Assembly: GCF_019890615.1 (NCBI RefSeq) | Contig: NZ_JAINVZ010000001.1 | Location: 496,001 to 560,000 of the forward strand | Length of the DNA: 64,000 nt | Direction of reading: 5' to 3' | DNA from: Streptantibioticus parmotrematis | GTDB lineage: Bacteria > Actinomycetota > Actinomycetes > Streptomycetales > Streptomycetaceae | Part shown: one piece after another, positions 1 through 9,256 of the stretch | How positions within the stretch are numbered: position 1 is the first letter of the stretch | How the letters are laid out: each line of letters begins with the position of its first letter | The notes under the pieces: model-generated | Told to the model about the DNA's origin: nothing | The model's input: only the letters and a program-made list of their open reading frames with translations | Databases searched by the model: none | Made by a program: the position numbers and the translations under genes

Positions 1-3000
1 CGCGAGCTGCTGGTCTTCGCCGCCCGCACCCTGCCGGACTACCTTGTCCCCTCCGCCGTCGTCGCGCTCGACGCCCTTCCGCTGAGCCGCAACGGCAAGG
101 TCGACCGCGCGGCCCTGCCGGCCCCGGCCGCGGACGGCACGTCACCGCGCGAACGGGTCGAGCCGCGCACCGAGGCCGAACGCCGCACCGCCGAGGTCTT
201 CGCGGAGGTCCTGGGCATCCGGCCGCCCGGCGTGGAGGACGGTTTCTTCCAGCTCGGCGGCGACTCCATCCTCAGCATCCGGCTCGCCTCCCGCCTGGCC
301 GAGGCGTTCGGCACCGACCTCACGCCCCGGGCCGTCTTCACCCACCCCACGCCCGCCGCCCTGGCCCAACTGCTCACCGGTGACGGCGCGGCGGACGGCG
401 CGGCCGGCGGCGGGCGCCCCGCCATCGTCCCGGTCGCCCGCGAGGCGGCGGCACCCATGTCGTACGCCCAGCAACGCCTGTGGTTCCTGGAGGAGTTCGC
501 GCCCGGCGGCGCCGAGTACACCACCGCGCTCGCCCTGCGCCTGCGCGGCACGCTCGACGTCGCCGCACTCGGCGCGACCCTGCGGGCCCTGGTGGACCGC
601 CACGAGTCGCTGCGCACCACCTTCGACAGCGTCGACGGCCACGGCGTCCAGACCGTCCATCCGCCGCACGACGTCCCGCTGCCCCTGCACGACCTGACCG
701 GACTGCCCGAGGAGGAAGGCCGGTCGGCGCTGCGCCGCCTGCTCGCCGAAGAACGCGCCCGCCCCTTCGACCTGCGCCGGGGACCGCTGCTGCGCACCGC
801 CCTGGTACGGCAGGCCGACGACGACCACGTACTGGCCCTCAGCCTCCACCACATCATCACCGACGGCTGGTCCACCTCCGTCCTGCTCACCGACCTCGCC
901 CACCTCTACCGCGCCCAACTGGACGCCATCGCACCCGAGTTGCCGCCGCTGCCGGTGCAGTACGCCGACTACGCGCACTGGCAACGCACGGCGAGCTGCA
1001 CCGGCAGCGACGAGCAACTGGCCTACTGGAAGGAGCAGTTGGCCTCCGTCGAGCCGCTCCACCTGCCCACCGACCGGCCCCGGCCCGCGGTACGCACCAG
1101 CAACGGAGCCACCACCCGCCTGGAGGTGCCCGCCCCGACGGCCCGCCGCCTGGCCCGGCTCGGCCGGGAGCGGGGAACCACCCTGTTCACCACCCTCGTC
1201 GCCGCCGCCCAGGTCTACCTGGCCCGGCTCAGCGGCGGCACGGACATCGCCGTCGGCACCGTCACCTCGGGCCGGGACCGCGCCGAGACGCAGAACCTCG
1301 TCGGGTTCTTCGTCAACACCCTGGTGCTGCGCAGCCGGATCGAGGCGCGGCAGCCCTTCACCCGCGTCCTGTCCGGGGTGCGGCAGACGGTGCTGGACGC
1401 CTTCGCCCACCAGGACGTTCCGTTCGAACGCGTGGTGGACGAGGTGCAGCCCGTACGCGACACCAGCCGCAGCCCGCTCTTCCAGGTCATGGTCGTCCTG
1501 CAGAACACCCCGGCGGCCGACCTCGACCTGCCCGGCCTCCACGTCACCGACGTCGAGACCGAAGTGGAGCAGGCCGCGTTCGACCTCACCCTGGAGTTCG
1601 CCGAGACCGGCTCCGGAGCGCTGCACGGCCTGATCACCTACAACACCGACCTGTTCGAGGCGGCCACCGCAGAACGGATGGCCGGGCAGCTCGCCACCTT
1701 GCTGGACGCCATCGCCCATGACCCCGAACGCCCGGTCGACGCGATGCCGTTGACCTCCGACGACGAGCTGAAGGCCCTGCTGGAGCAGGCACAGGGCACC
1801 TTCCGGCCGGTCCCGGAGGCGACCCTGCCGGAGCTGTTCGAACGGCAAGCGGCCCGCACGCCCGACGCCGTGGCGCTGCTGGACGGCGACCGGGAGTGGA
1901 CGTACGGGGAAGTGGACCGGGCGGCCAACCGGCTGGCCCACCGGCTCATCCGGCGGGGCGTCGGGCCGGAACGCCTGGTGGCACTGGCCCTGCCCCGTTC
2001 CGCCGAGACGATCGTGGCACAACTCGCCGTCGCCAAGGCCGGCGGCGCCTTCCTGCCGGTGGACCCGGACTACCCGGCGCGGCGGCGGGAGTTCATGGTG
2101 CGCGACGCGGGCGCCCACCTCGTCCTCGACGACCTCGCCGAGGTGTGGGCGGCGGACGGGCCGGAGACGGCGCCCACCGACGCCGACCGCACCGCCACGC
2201 TCACCCCCGCCCATCCCGCCTACGTCATCTACACCTCCGGATCGACCGGCACCCCCAAGGGCGTGACAGTCACCCACCGCGGACTGGCCGCTTTCGCCGC
2301 CTCCGCCGCCGAGCAGTACGCCGCGGGCCCCGGCGACCGGGTGCTGCAGTTCGCCTCACCCAGCTTCGACGCCTCCGTGCTGGAACTGTGCGTCTCCCTG
2401 CTCGGCGGGGCCGCCCTGGTCACCGGCGAGGAAGGCCCGCTCGTCGGCGAACGGCTGGCCGAGGTGCTCGCCGGACGGCGCATCAGCCACACGCTGATCC
2501 CCCCGGCGGCCCTGGCCACCGTGGAACCGCGGACGGCCGCCGCGCTGCCGGACCTGCGGACCCTGATCGTCGGCGCCGAGGCCTGCCCGTCCGACCTGGT
2601 CGACACCTGGGCCCCCGGCCGCAGGATGATCAACTCCTACGGCCCCACCGAGGCCACGGTCGTCGCCACCTGGACCGGTCCGCTGTCACCGGGCTCGGGC
2701 GCCCCGCCGATCGGCCGCCCCGCCGGTGCCTGCCGCGCGTACGTCCTCGACGCCGCCCTGCGGCCCGTCCCGCCGGGAGTGACCGGAGAGCTGTACGTGG
2801 CCGGTCCCGGTCTCGCCCGCGGCTACCTGGGCCGCCCGGGCCTGACCGCCGGGCGGTTCGTCGCCGATCCGTTCGGCGCGCCCGGGGAGCGGATGTACCG
2901 CACCGGCGACCTCGTGCGCCGCCGGGCCGACGGTGAACTGCGCTTCGCCGGACGCGCGGACGACCAGGTCAAGCTGCGCGGCTTCCGCATCGAACCGGGC

Positions 3001-4923
3001 GAGATCGAGAGCGCGCTGCGCCGCAGCGACCTGGTGCGCGACGCGGTCGTCACCGTGCGCGCCGACACCCCCGAGGACGGGCGGACCGCCGGGCCGGACC
3101 GGCTGGTGGCCTACGTCGTCCTCGCGGACGGGCCCACCGGCCCCGGCCAGGAGCCGCTGCCCGTGGCGGAACTGCGCGGGCATCTGGCCGAGGCACTGCC
3201 ACCGCACATGATCCCGTCGGTGTTCGTGCCGCTGGAACGGCTCCCGCTCACCCCGAACGGCAAGACCGACCGCCGGGCCCTGCCCGACCCCGGCCCCGCA
3301 CAGGCCGCCACCGGGTCGCGCGTCGCGCCGCGAACCGACACCGAACGCCGCGTGGCCCGCATCTGGGCCGACGTCCTGGGCATCGAGGAGGTCGGCGCCG
3401 ACGACAACTTCTTCGTGCTCGGCGGCGACTCCATCCTGAGCATGCAGGTGGTCTCCCGACTGCGCCGCGACGGCCTGCACCTGGCGACCCGCGACCTGTT
3501 CACCCACCAGACCGTGGCCGAACTCGCCGCCGTCGTGCGCGCCGCCCCGCAGCGCGGCGACGACGGCCCGGCCACCGGACAGGTGCCGCTCACCCCCATC
3601 CAGGAGTGGTTCCTGACCAGCCCGCGCGCCGCCCACCACCACTTCAACCAGTCGACGCTCCTGGAACTGGCCGCCGACCCCGACCCGAGGGCGCTGCGCG
3701 CCGCTCTCGACGCGCTGCTGGAGCACCACGACGCGCTGCGCATGCGCTTCACCCGGGACGAGGACGGCTGGCACCAGTTCAACCCGCCGCCGCAGCGCGC
3801 CGAGGACGTCCTCGTCCACCACGACCTGACGGGACAGACCCCGCAGGAAGCCGAGACGGCCATGGAGAAGGCCGCCGACGAACTGCACATGGGCTTCGAC
3901 CTGTCACGCGGCCCCCTGCTGCGCGCGGCCCTGTTCACCGGTCTCACCGGCCGTCCCGCCTTCCTGCTCCTGGTCGCCCACCACCTGGTCGTCGACGCGG
4001 TGTCCTGGCGCGTCCTGCGCGACGACCTGGAGAGCGCCTACCGGCAGGCCGCGCAGGGTGATCCGGTCGCGCTCGGGGAACGCGGCACCTCCTTCCGCGA
4101 GTGGGCGCACAAGCTCGCGGCCCACGTCGCCGGGGGCGGCCTGGACGACGAACTGCCCTACTGGGAGCAGGCGGTGACCGCCGAGCCCGGTCCGACCGCC
4201 GACCCCGCGGCACCCGACGCGACCGAGACGGCCGCGGTGACCGTGGAACTGGGGGAGGAGGACACCACCGCCCTGCTGCGCTCCGCGCCCGCCGCCTACC
4301 GCACCCGCGTCAACGACGTGCTGCTCGCCGGGCTCGCCCTGGCGCTGGCCCGCTGGACCGGAGAGGAACGGGTCCGCCTGGACCTGGAGGGACACGGCCG
4401 GGAGGACGTGGTCGACGGGGTGGACCTGTCCCGTACGGTCGGCTGGTTCACCACCGTCTACCCGGTCGTCTTCCAGGTGCCCGAGCCCGGCCGCCCCGGC
4501 CCGGAGCGCGACTGGCGTTCCCTGGTGAAGTCGGTACGCCGCCAACTGCGCGCGGTGCCCGGCAACGGCCTGGGCTTCGGAGCCCTGCGCACCTTCGGCC
4601 CGCCCGAGGTCCGCGAGCGCCTCGCCCTCGGCGCGCAGGGCCAGGTCGTCTTCAACTACCTCGGCCAGTGGGACGCCCGCCCGGACACCGGTGAGGACGA
4701 CGGGCTGGTGCGGGTCGAGCACGGCTCCTTCGGCCAGGACCACGACCCGCGGGACGGCGGCTCCCACCCCGTGGAGGTGGTCGGCGCCGTGCGCGACGGC
4801 CGCCTCGCCTTCACCTGGCACCACCGCCCCGCCCTCCACGACACGGCAGGCGTGCGCCGCGTGGCGGAGGAGTTCGCCGAGGCGCTGCGCCACATCGCCC
4901 GGCACGCCCGAGGAGGCCGATGA
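1..4923 (+). CDS. Non-ribosomal peptide synthetase, 5'-truncated by window edge (A-end, PCP, C-A-PCP-E)
   Basis: The reading frame is open from base 1, so the gene starts upstream. In order: the end of an adenylation domain (A10 motif NGKVDRAAL near base 90); a PCP with LGGDSILS (Ser at 265-267); a condensation domain from about 430 to 1770 with HHIITDGWS; an adenylation domain from about 1810 to 3290 with [11 protein letters not shown] and NGKTDRRAL; a second PCP (Ser at 3430-3432); and a C-terminal epimerisation domain from about 3570 with [10 protein letters not shown] and FNYLGQWD. The complete module therefore loads one amino acid and epimerises it to the D form. By alignment from memory to GrsA, the pocket residues read roughly D-A-L-L-I-G-S-V-V-K, a hydrophobic pocket for which I give no substrate. 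There is no thioesterase, so the chain must pass to another NRPS protein. The MbtH-like gene follows 145 bp downstream. Confidence 0.97.
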   Translation, partial: RELLVFAARTLPDYLVPSAVVALDALPLSRNGKVDRAALPAPAADGTSPRERVEPRTEAERRTAEVFAEVLGIRPPGVEDGFFQLGGDSILSIRLASRLAEAFGTDLTPRAVFTHPTPAALAQLLTGDGAADGAAGGGRPAIVPVAREAAAPMSYAQQRLWFLEEFAPGGAEYTTALALRLRGTLDVAALGATLRALVDRHESLRTTFDSVDGHGVQTVHPPHDVPLPLHDLTGLPEEEGRSALRRLLAEERARPFDLRRGPLLRTALVRQADDDHVLALSLHHIITDGWSTSVLLTDLAHLYRAQLDAIAPELPPLPVQYADYAHWQRTASCTGSDEQLAYWKEQLASVEPLHLPTDRPRPAVRTSNGATTRLEVPAPTARRLARLGRERGTTLFTTLVAAAQVYLARLSGGTDIAVGTVTSGRDRAETQNLVGFFVNTLVLRSRIEARQPFTRVLSGVRQTVLDAFAHQDVPFERVVDEVQPVRDTSRSPLFQVMVVLQNTPAADLDLPGLHVTDVETEVEQAAFDLTLEFAETGSGALHGLITYNTDLFEAATAERMAGQLATLLDAIAHDPERPVDAMPLTSDDELKALLEQAQGTFRPVPEATLPELFERQAARTPDAVALLDGDREWTYGEVDRAANRLAHRLIRRGVGPERLVALALPRSAETIVAQLAVAKAGGAFLPVDPDYPARRREFMVRDAGAHLVLDDLAEVWAADGPETAPTDADRTATLTPAHPAYVIYTSGSTGTPKGVTVTHRGLAAFAASAAEQYAAGPGDRVLQFASPSFDASVLELCVSLLGGAALVTGEEGPLVGERLAEVLAGRRISHTLIPPAALATVEPRTAAALPDLRTLIVGAEACPSDLVDTWAPGRRMINSYGPTEATVVATWTGPLSPGSGAPPIGRPAGACRAYVLDAALRPVPPGVTGELYVAGPGLARGYLGRPGLTAGRFVADPFGAPGERMYRTGDLVRRRADGELRFAGRADDQVKLRGFRIEPGEIESALRRSDLVRDAVVTVRADTPEDGRTAGPDRLVAYVVLADGPTGPGQEPLPVAELRGHLAEALPPHMIPSVFVPLERLPLTPNGKTDRRALPDPGPAQAATGSRVAPRTDTERRVARIWADVLGIEEVGADDNFFVLGGDSILSMQVVSRLRRDGLHLATRDLFTHQTVAELAAVVRAAPQRGDDGPATGQVPLTPIQEWFLTSPRAAHHHFNQSTLLELAADPDPRALRAALDALLEHHDALRMRFTRDEDGWHQFNPPPQRAEDVLVHHDLTGQTPQEAETAMEKAADELHMGFDLSRGPLLRAALFTGLTGRPAFLLLVAHHLVVDAVSWRVLRDDLESAYRQAAQGDPVALGERGTSFREWAHKLAAHVAGGGLDDELPYWEQAVTAEPGPTADPAAPDATETAAVTVELGEEDTTALLRSAPAAYRTRVNDVLLAGLALALARWTGEERVRLDLEGHGREDVVDGVDLSRTVGWFTTVYPVVFQVPEPGRPGPERDWRSLVKSVRRQLRAVPGNGLGFGALRTFGPPEVRERLALGAQGQVVFNYLGQWDARPDTGEDDGLVRVEHGSFGQDHDPRDGGSHPVEVVGAVRDGRLAFTWHHRPALHDTAGVRRVAEEFAEALRHIARHARGGR

Positions 4924-5067
4924 CGGAACACCGGCTCTCCCGAGGGCCGCCGCCGGGATCCGCCCGGCACAGCCCACGGCGTCCGCGCGCTCCGGCCGCT
5001 CGCCATCCGGTCGGGCAGCGTGCGAGGACCCAGCGACGACGATCCAGCGACGACGAAGGAAGACGAC

Positions 5068-5271
5068 ATGGACGAGAACACCCGCTACCAGGTGCTGCGC
5101 AACGACGAGGAGCAGTACTCGCTCTGGCCGGTCGACGTCGAGGTGCCCGCGGGCTGGCAGACGGTCGGCAAGGAAGGCACCGAAGAGGAGTGCTCCGCCT
5201 ACGTCGACGAGGTCTGGACCGACATGCGTCCGCGCAGTCTGCGTGAGCGCATGGAGAACGCCGGGGCCTGA
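5068..5271 (+). CDS. MbtH-like protein
   Basis: This 67-residue protein carries the MbtH family signature: an N-terminal EEQYSLWP, then P.GW, a Cys, and the C-terminal WTDMRPRSLRERM. MbtH proteins bind NRPS adenylation domains and are often needed for their folding and activity, so its partner is almost certainly the NRPS just upstream. The ATG at 5068 is preceded by a GAAGGA ribosome site. An in-frame upstream GTG would add 16 residues that do not belong to the family. A strong hairpin follows the stop codon, suggesting that this gene ends a transcript with the NRPS gene. Confidence 0.95.
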   Translation: MDENTRYQVLRNDEEQYSLWPVDVEVPAGWQTVGKEGTEEECSAYVDEVWTDMRPRSLRERMENAGA

Positions 5272-5284
5272 CCCGGCGCGTGAC

Positions 5285-5316
5285 GGGGCGCCGGCCGCAC
5301 GAACGACCGGCGCCCC
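5285..5316 (+). terminator. Hairpin terminator after the MbtH-like gene
   Basis: A perfect 10-bp inverted repeat (GGGGCGCCGG / CCGGCGCCCC) surrounds a 12-nt loop and starts 14 bp after the MbtH stop codon. There is no T tract, as is common for actinomycete terminators. Confidence 0.6.
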
Positions 5317-5481
5317 GACCTCCGCGGCGCGGCCGCCCCGGCACCTTCGCGCCGCCGTCCCCCCACACCCACCACAGCCGCTCCACCCGCCTCGGCCTCG
5401 CCGTCGGACCCACGCCCGGCAGCGCGCGCCGCCGCCCCGCCGACCAGCAGCCCCGCCCTGTGAGACCTGAGGAGCCACGCC

Positions 5482-5994
5482 ATGACCCCTGCCCTGCGCA
5501 CCGAACGCCTGGAGTTCATCCCCTACAGACCCGAGGACGAGGACGTCTTCGTCACGCTCCTGCGCGACGAGGAGGTGTGCCGCTGGATGGGCCAGGACCT
5601 GGTGCCCGAGCCGGAGATCCGCGCACTGTTCCGCGCGATCCTCACCGACATCTACCCCACGCGGCGGTTCGACGTGTGGGGCCTGTGGCTGGACGGCACG
5701 TACGCGGGTCACGCGGAGGTGAAGAAGACGGGAAACGTCGACGGACATGAACTGATCACGGCGCTCGCCCCGGCGTTCTGGGGCCGGGGACTGGGCAGCG
5801 AGGTGATCCGCGGCCTGCTGCGCCACGCCGCGGACGACCTCGGACTCAAGGAGGTGTACGGGATGGTGGGCGCGGAGAACACCGCGAGCCTGACGATGTG
5901 CGAGCGCCTGGGCTTCCGGCACCTGCGCGACGTCGTCTCGGACGACGGTTCGGTGACGAGGATGCTGATCGTCTCCACGACGGATTCGCCCTGA
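5482..5994 (+). CDS. GNAT family N-acetyltransferase (RimJ/RimL type)
   Basis: The protein has 170 residues. It begins with the TERLEFIPYRPED start typical of RimJ/RimL-like GNAT enzymes, and has the acetyl-CoA binding region APAFWGRGLGSEVIRGLL (variant Q/RxxGxG/A) followed by the ENTASLTMCERLGF segment of GNAT motif B. It should transfer an acetyl group from acetyl-CoA to an amine; the acceptor is unknown. GAGGAG lies 8 nt upstream of the ATG. Its stop codon overlaps the start of the MFS gene (TGATG), so the two are translationally coupled. In this setting it could protect the cell by acetylating the NRPS product or could tailor it; that is inference. Confidence 0.88.
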   Translation: MTPALRTERLEFIPYRPEDEDVFVTLLRDEEVCRWMGQDLVPEPEIRALFRAILTDIYPTRRFDVWGLWLDGTYAGHAEVKKTGNVDGHELITALAPAFWGRGLGSEVIRGLLRHAADDLGLKEVYGMVGAENTASLTMCERLGFRHLRDVVSDDGSVTRMLIVSTTDSP

Positions 5995-7262
5995 TGCGGC
6001 CGGTCGCCGAGGAGACCACCGGCACCGCCGACACCGGCCGCCCACCGAGCCTGTGGCGCAACCGCGCCTTCAACCTGCTGTGGACCGGCCAGTGCCTCTC
6101 GGACGCGGGCAGCGCCATGGCCACCCTGGCCCTGCCGCTGCTGGTGCTCCAGCTGACCCGGTCCCCGGCGCAGGCTGGGCTGGTCGGCACGGCGAGTCTC
6201 GTCGTCACGACGGCGTGCAGACTGCCCGCCGGTGTCCTCGTCGACCGCTTCGACCGCCGCAGGCTGATGATCGCCTGCGACGCCTTCCGGCTCGTCGCGT
6301 ACGTACTGCTCGGCCTCGCGGTCGTGGCGGGCGCGGCGGATCTGGCCGTGATCCTGGTGGTGGTCGCCGGGGGCTCCGCCGCGACGGCCGTCTTCAGCAC
6401 CGCCGAGTACGCCGCGGTGCGCAGCCTGGTGCGTCCGGAGCAGATCGTGGGCGCCGTCGCCCGCAACGAGGCGCGCTCCTACGGGACTTCGCTGGCCGGT
6501 CCTCCGCTGGGCGGCCTGCTGTTCGGGCTGGGCAGGGCACTGCCGTTCTTCGGTGACGCCGTGACGTTCCTGATGTCGCTGGTCGCCGTCGTGTGCATTC
6601 GCCGGCCGCTGCAGGAACCCCGGCCGGACCAGGCTCCCGCCGGGAGCGCGGCGTGGTGGCAGGGTCTGCGGTTCGTGCTGGGCAACCCGTTCCTCCGGGC
6701 GCTGCTGGTGATCGCCGCTCCGCTCAACATGGCCTTCACCGGCATGATCTTCGCGATGACCCTCTCCCTGCGGCGCTCCGGCCTGCCTCCGGCCCTCGTC
6801 GGCGTGGTCAGCATGATCCTCGGCGTCGGCGGCTTCCTGGGCGCCTTCGCCGCCCCGGCCTTACAGCGCCTGCTGCGCCTGCCGACCCTGATCATGGTGC
6901 TGTGCTGGTCCACCGCCGCGCTGATGGCGGTCAGCGTCCTGGTGTCCACCAGCATGGTCACCGCGGTGCCGCTGGCCGCGGCGGTGTTCCTCGGCCCCGC
7001 CGCCAACGCCGCCCTGTTCGGCTATCAGGCGGCCGTCACCCCCGACCACCTGCAGGGCCGGGTGGTCAGCGTGATCCTGCTGGCCGCCACCTCGGCGGCG
7101 GCCCTGGCGCCCGCCCTGGCCGGAGTGCTCCTGGCCCATCTCTCCGGGCGCACGGCGATGCTGGCCTTCCCGGTACTGGTCGCCGTCTCCGCGGTGACCG
7201 CGACGTTCAGCACGGGCATCAGATCCATGTCCAGCAGGCCGACCGCCCCGGCGCCCGAGTAG
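5994..7262 (+). CDS. MFS exporter (EntS-like), with a TTA codon
   Basis: This 422-residue protein has about 12 hydrophobic segments. Between the second and third it has RLPAGVLVDRFDRRRLM, an MFS loop motif (D-R-x-x-R-R). It resembles the enterobactin-exporter branch of MFS carriers. The ATG at 5994 overlaps the GNAT stop codon; an upstream in-frame start at 5898 lies inside the GNAT gene and is unlikely. Beside an NRPS and MbtH gene, export of the peptide or siderophore is the natural reading. Codon 6861-6863 is TTA (Leu). In Streptomyces TTA needs the bldA tRNA, so translation is probably tied to development or stationary phase. A 12-bp hairpin follows. Confidence 0.92.
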   Translation: MRPVAEETTGTADTGRPPSLWRNRAFNLLWTGQCLSDAGSAMATLALPLLVLQLTRSPAQAGLVGTASLVVTTACRLPAGVLVDRFDRRRLMIACDAFRLVAYVLLGLAVVAGAADLAVILVVVAGGSAATAVFSTAEYAAVRSLVRPEQIVGAVARNEARSYGTSLAGPPLGGLLFGLGRALPFFGDAVTFLMSLVAVVCIRRPLQEPRPDQAPAGSAAWWQGLRFVLGNPFLRALLVIAAPLNMAFTGMIFAMTLSLRRSGLPPALVGVVSMILGVGGFLGAFAAPALQRLLRLPTLIMVLCWSTAALMAVSVLVSTSMVTAVPLAAAVFLGPAANAALFGYQAAVTPDHLQGRVVSVILLAATSAAALAPALAGVLLAHLSGRTAMLAFPVLVAVSAVTATFSTGIRSMSSRPTAPAPE

Positions 7263-7290
7263 AGAGCGCCCGCGGTCCTGGGCCGGGGCC

Positions 7291-7326
7291 GCCGCTCCGG
7301 GGCGCACGACGGCTCCCCGGAGCGGC
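7291..7326. terminator. Bidirectional hairpin between convergent genes
   Basis: A perfect 12-bp inverted repeat (GCCGCTCCGGGG / CCCCGGAGCGGC) with a 12-nt loop lies between the MFS stop (7262) and the stop of the leftward secreted-protein gene (7335). It probably terminates both. Confidence 0.65.
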
Positions 7327-7334
7327 GTCCTGCC

Positions 7335-7709
7335 TCACCCGGGCGAACACCCCGTGGCCAGCAGCGAGTCGCCGGTGACCTTCACCGCGGTGCACGCGAG
7401 CGACAGGTTGTCGACGGTGTACGTGTACGGGCCGCCCGGGGGCCCGTACACCGTGGACGTTGCCGTGTCGACGGTGAAGTCGTACGGGGCGCCGTGGTCG
7501 ACGAACCCGCACGCCGACACCGACGTCACGATGAACGGGAACAGATATCCGGTGCCCGTCGGCAGCAGCGGCGCCGAGTGGGCCGTCGGGCAGTGCGTGA
7601 CGGTGGCGGCCCGCGCGGCCGGTGCGCCCGCCACCACCGTGCCCGCGACCGTCACGAGGACGGCGCCGGCCACCGCGGTCCGGCGCGCACGAAGCAAACG
7701 CTGGTGCAT
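7335..7709 (-). CDS. Small secreted protein of unknown function
   Basis: The 124-residue product has a Sec signal peptide: an Arg-rich start, hydrophobic core AGAVLVTVAGTVVAG, and probable cleavage after ARA near residue 34. The mature part of about 90 residues holds four cysteines that could form two disulphides. I recognise no family. The ATG at 7709 has GGGAGGGG just upstream. It lies 31 bp downstream of another secreted-protein gene on the same strand, so the two probably form an operon and act outside the cell, perhaps together. Confidence 0.75.
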   Translation of the reverse strand: MHQRLLRARRTAVAGAVLVTVAGTVVAGAPAARAATVTHCPTAHSAPLLPTGTGYLFPFIVTSVSACGFVDHGAPYDFTVDTATSTVYGPPGGPYTYTVDNLSLACTAVKVTGDSLLATGCSPG

Positions 7710-7740
7710 GATCCCCTCCCGGGACGGAAATGGTGCGGGA

Positions 7741-8124
7741 TCAGCTCGCCGGCACGGTGAGGTCGACGGTGTCGCCCGCGGTCACGGCGAACGTGCCGGA
7801 CTTGCCCGAGGCCACGGTGCCGCTGTGAACGACGACGCCTGCCGGGGTCTTCTCGGTCAGGGTGAGCGTCTGGTTGGTGAGGTTGGTGACCGCGAACTGC
7901 GTCGCCCCCGCCTGGACGCCGTCGCCCTGCTCGGTGATGCCCGGCACGAAGACGAACGTCTGCGCCGTCACCAGTGCGCCCGTGCTCCCCTCCTGGACGA
8001 TCAGCACGTCCCCGGTGGCCGCGGCCGCCGGACCCGCCGTCGCCACCACCCCGGCCGCCCCCGCCAGCAGTGCCAGGGCGGCCGCCGCCGTGCGACGTCT
8101 CCCGCTTCTCGTTCTCGCGCGCAT
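7741..8124 (-). CDS. Small secreted protein of unknown function
   Basis: The 127-residue product has a twin-Arg-rich start (RSGRRR) and an Ala/Leu-rich core ending at PAAAA near residue 36, a convincing signal peptide. The mature region has no cysteine and is rich in Thr, Val and Gly with beta-strand periodicity, like a small beta-sandwich. The longer open frame up to 8388 lacks signal-peptide logic. I chose the ATG at 8124, preceded by GGGAGGGGA. It is the first gene of a probable two-gene secreted-protein operon. Confidence 0.72.
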   Translation of the reverse strand: MRARTRSGRRRTAAAALALLAGAAGVVATAGPAAAATGDVLIVQEGSTGALVTAQTFVFVPGITEQGDGVQAGATQFAVTNLTNQTLTLTEKTPAGVVVHSGTVASGKSGTFAVTAGDTVDLTVPAS

Positions 8125-8516
8125 GAGTTCCCCTCCCGGTCGCGCTCCGCCCCGGCGGGGCGGCAGCGTTCGGGAGCCTCCCCGGGTCCCGGGCTCCTCC
8201 GTAAGGGGCGCGCGGGGGCGCACTGGGCGCAAGCTGACGAAGTCGCACGCCCCCCGCTGTCCGTCTCCACCACCCCTGAGGCGCTCACGGTGCGCGAATC
8301 GCGGTGGCCTCCTGCCGAGTCCGCCGTGGCGCCTGGCACCACAGCGGCAGAACGCGGTGGACGCCGCGGCCCATCGGAGGTAAGCCACCCACGTGCGGGT
8401 GAGGCACCTGAACGGTCGAACGGCCTCGCCCCGGACCGGGCATGGTTCGGGACACGCTGGTGACGGTCGGCGGGTGGTCGGCCGTCACCCGGCGTCCGGA
8501 CCGCACCGCCTGGTGG

Positions 8517-9146
8517 TCAGGCGGTGAAGGCGGCGAGGAGTTTGTCGGTGAGGCGGTCGAGGTAGTCGGGTGCGGTCGGGGTGCGGATGACCGCGAGGCG
8601 CCAGTAGAGGGGGCCGGCGAGGAGGTCGAGGGCGAGTTCGCGGTCGACCTCCGGGGGGAGTTCGCCGCGTTCGACGGCTCGTTCCAGCATGCGGGTGGCG
8701 TTGGCGCGGCGGGTGTCGCGGACGGCGGTGAAGAGTGCCTGTGCCAGTTCGGGGTTGCGGGCGCACTCGGCGAGGAGGTCGGGGACGATCCGGGAGGGCA
8801 GGGAGTGGCGCAACGCTCCGGCGACGTCGGTGAGGAAGGCCAGGACGTCGCCGCGCAGCGTGCCGGTGTCGATCTCCCCGGCCGCGTCCACGGCGACCGC
8901 GGAGGCCAGTGCGACGGTCATCTCCAGTTTGGACGACCAGCGGCGGTAGATGGCGGCCTTGCCCGCTCCCGCCCGCTTGGCGACCGCTTCCAGGGAGAGC
9001 CGCGCGTAGCCGGACGACGCCAGTTCCTCGAAGAAGGCGGTGGCGATCGCCTCGGTGACCGAGTCCTGGAGGACGGGTCCTCCAGGAAGGCGGCGCTCGG
9101 GAGTCGGGGTGCGGGCGGATGTCCGGGATGAGGGTGAGGTGGTCAT
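8517..9146 (-). CDS. TetR family repressor
   Basis: The protein has 209 residues. After a disordered head of about 25 residues come the TetR helix-turn-helix (SLEAVAKRAGAGKAAIYRRW) at about residues 53-72 and an all-helical C-terminal half of the TetR_C_11/16 sort. It is divergent from the hydrolase gene at 9257. Two copies of a 23-bp inverted repeat lie between the two genes, one next to each start. Autoregulation and control of the hydrolase are therefore likely. The inducing ligand is unknown. Confidence 0.92.
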   Translation of the reverse strand: MTTSPSSRTSARTPTPERRLPGGPVLQDSVTEAIATAFFEELASSGYARLSLEAVAKRAGAGKAAIYRRWSSKLEMTVALASAVAVDAAGEIDTGTLRGDVLAFLTDVAGALRHSLPSRIVPDLLAECARNPELAQALFTAVRDTRRANATRMLERAVERGELPPEVDRELALDLLAGPLYWRLAVIRTPTAPDYLDRLTDKLLAAFTA

Positions 9147-9161
9147 GCCTTCGAAGCTACA

Positions 9162-9184
9162 CGAGACGGAACGCTTGCGTCTCG
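9162..9184. promoter_or_regulatory. TetR operator copy 1
   Basis: A 23-bp site with perfect 7-bp arms CGAGACG / CGTCTCG lies 16 bp upstream of the TetR start codon. The same arms recur at 9214-9236, and the left half (CGAGACGGAACG) is identical in both. It probably overlaps the TetR promoter. Confidence 0.8.
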
Positions 9185-9213
9185 ACTAGGCGAGGGTTAG
9201 AGTCTTCCCAAGA

Positions 9214-9236
9214 CGAGACGGAACGGACCCGTCTCG
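9214..9236. promoter_or_regulatory. TetR operator copy 2
   Basis: The second copy of the inverted repeat (arms CGAGACG / CGTCTCG) ends 20 bp before the hydrolase ATG, where a bound repressor would block transcription. Centre-to-centre spacing from copy 1 is 52 bp, about five helical turns. Confidence 0.8.
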
Positions 9237-9256
9237 ACAAGGTGAAAGGTATTGCC

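Noticed and set aside
142..2277. Long minus-strand frame of 711 codons opposite the NRPS
   Set aside because: It is a high-GC antisense shadow: composition is Gly/Val/Arg/Gln-rich without motifs, while the plus strand encodes clear NRPS domains.
4920..5246. Plus-strand frame overlapping the NRPS stop and the MbtH gene
   Set aside because: It overlaps the clearly real MbtH frame and shows no protein character of its own.
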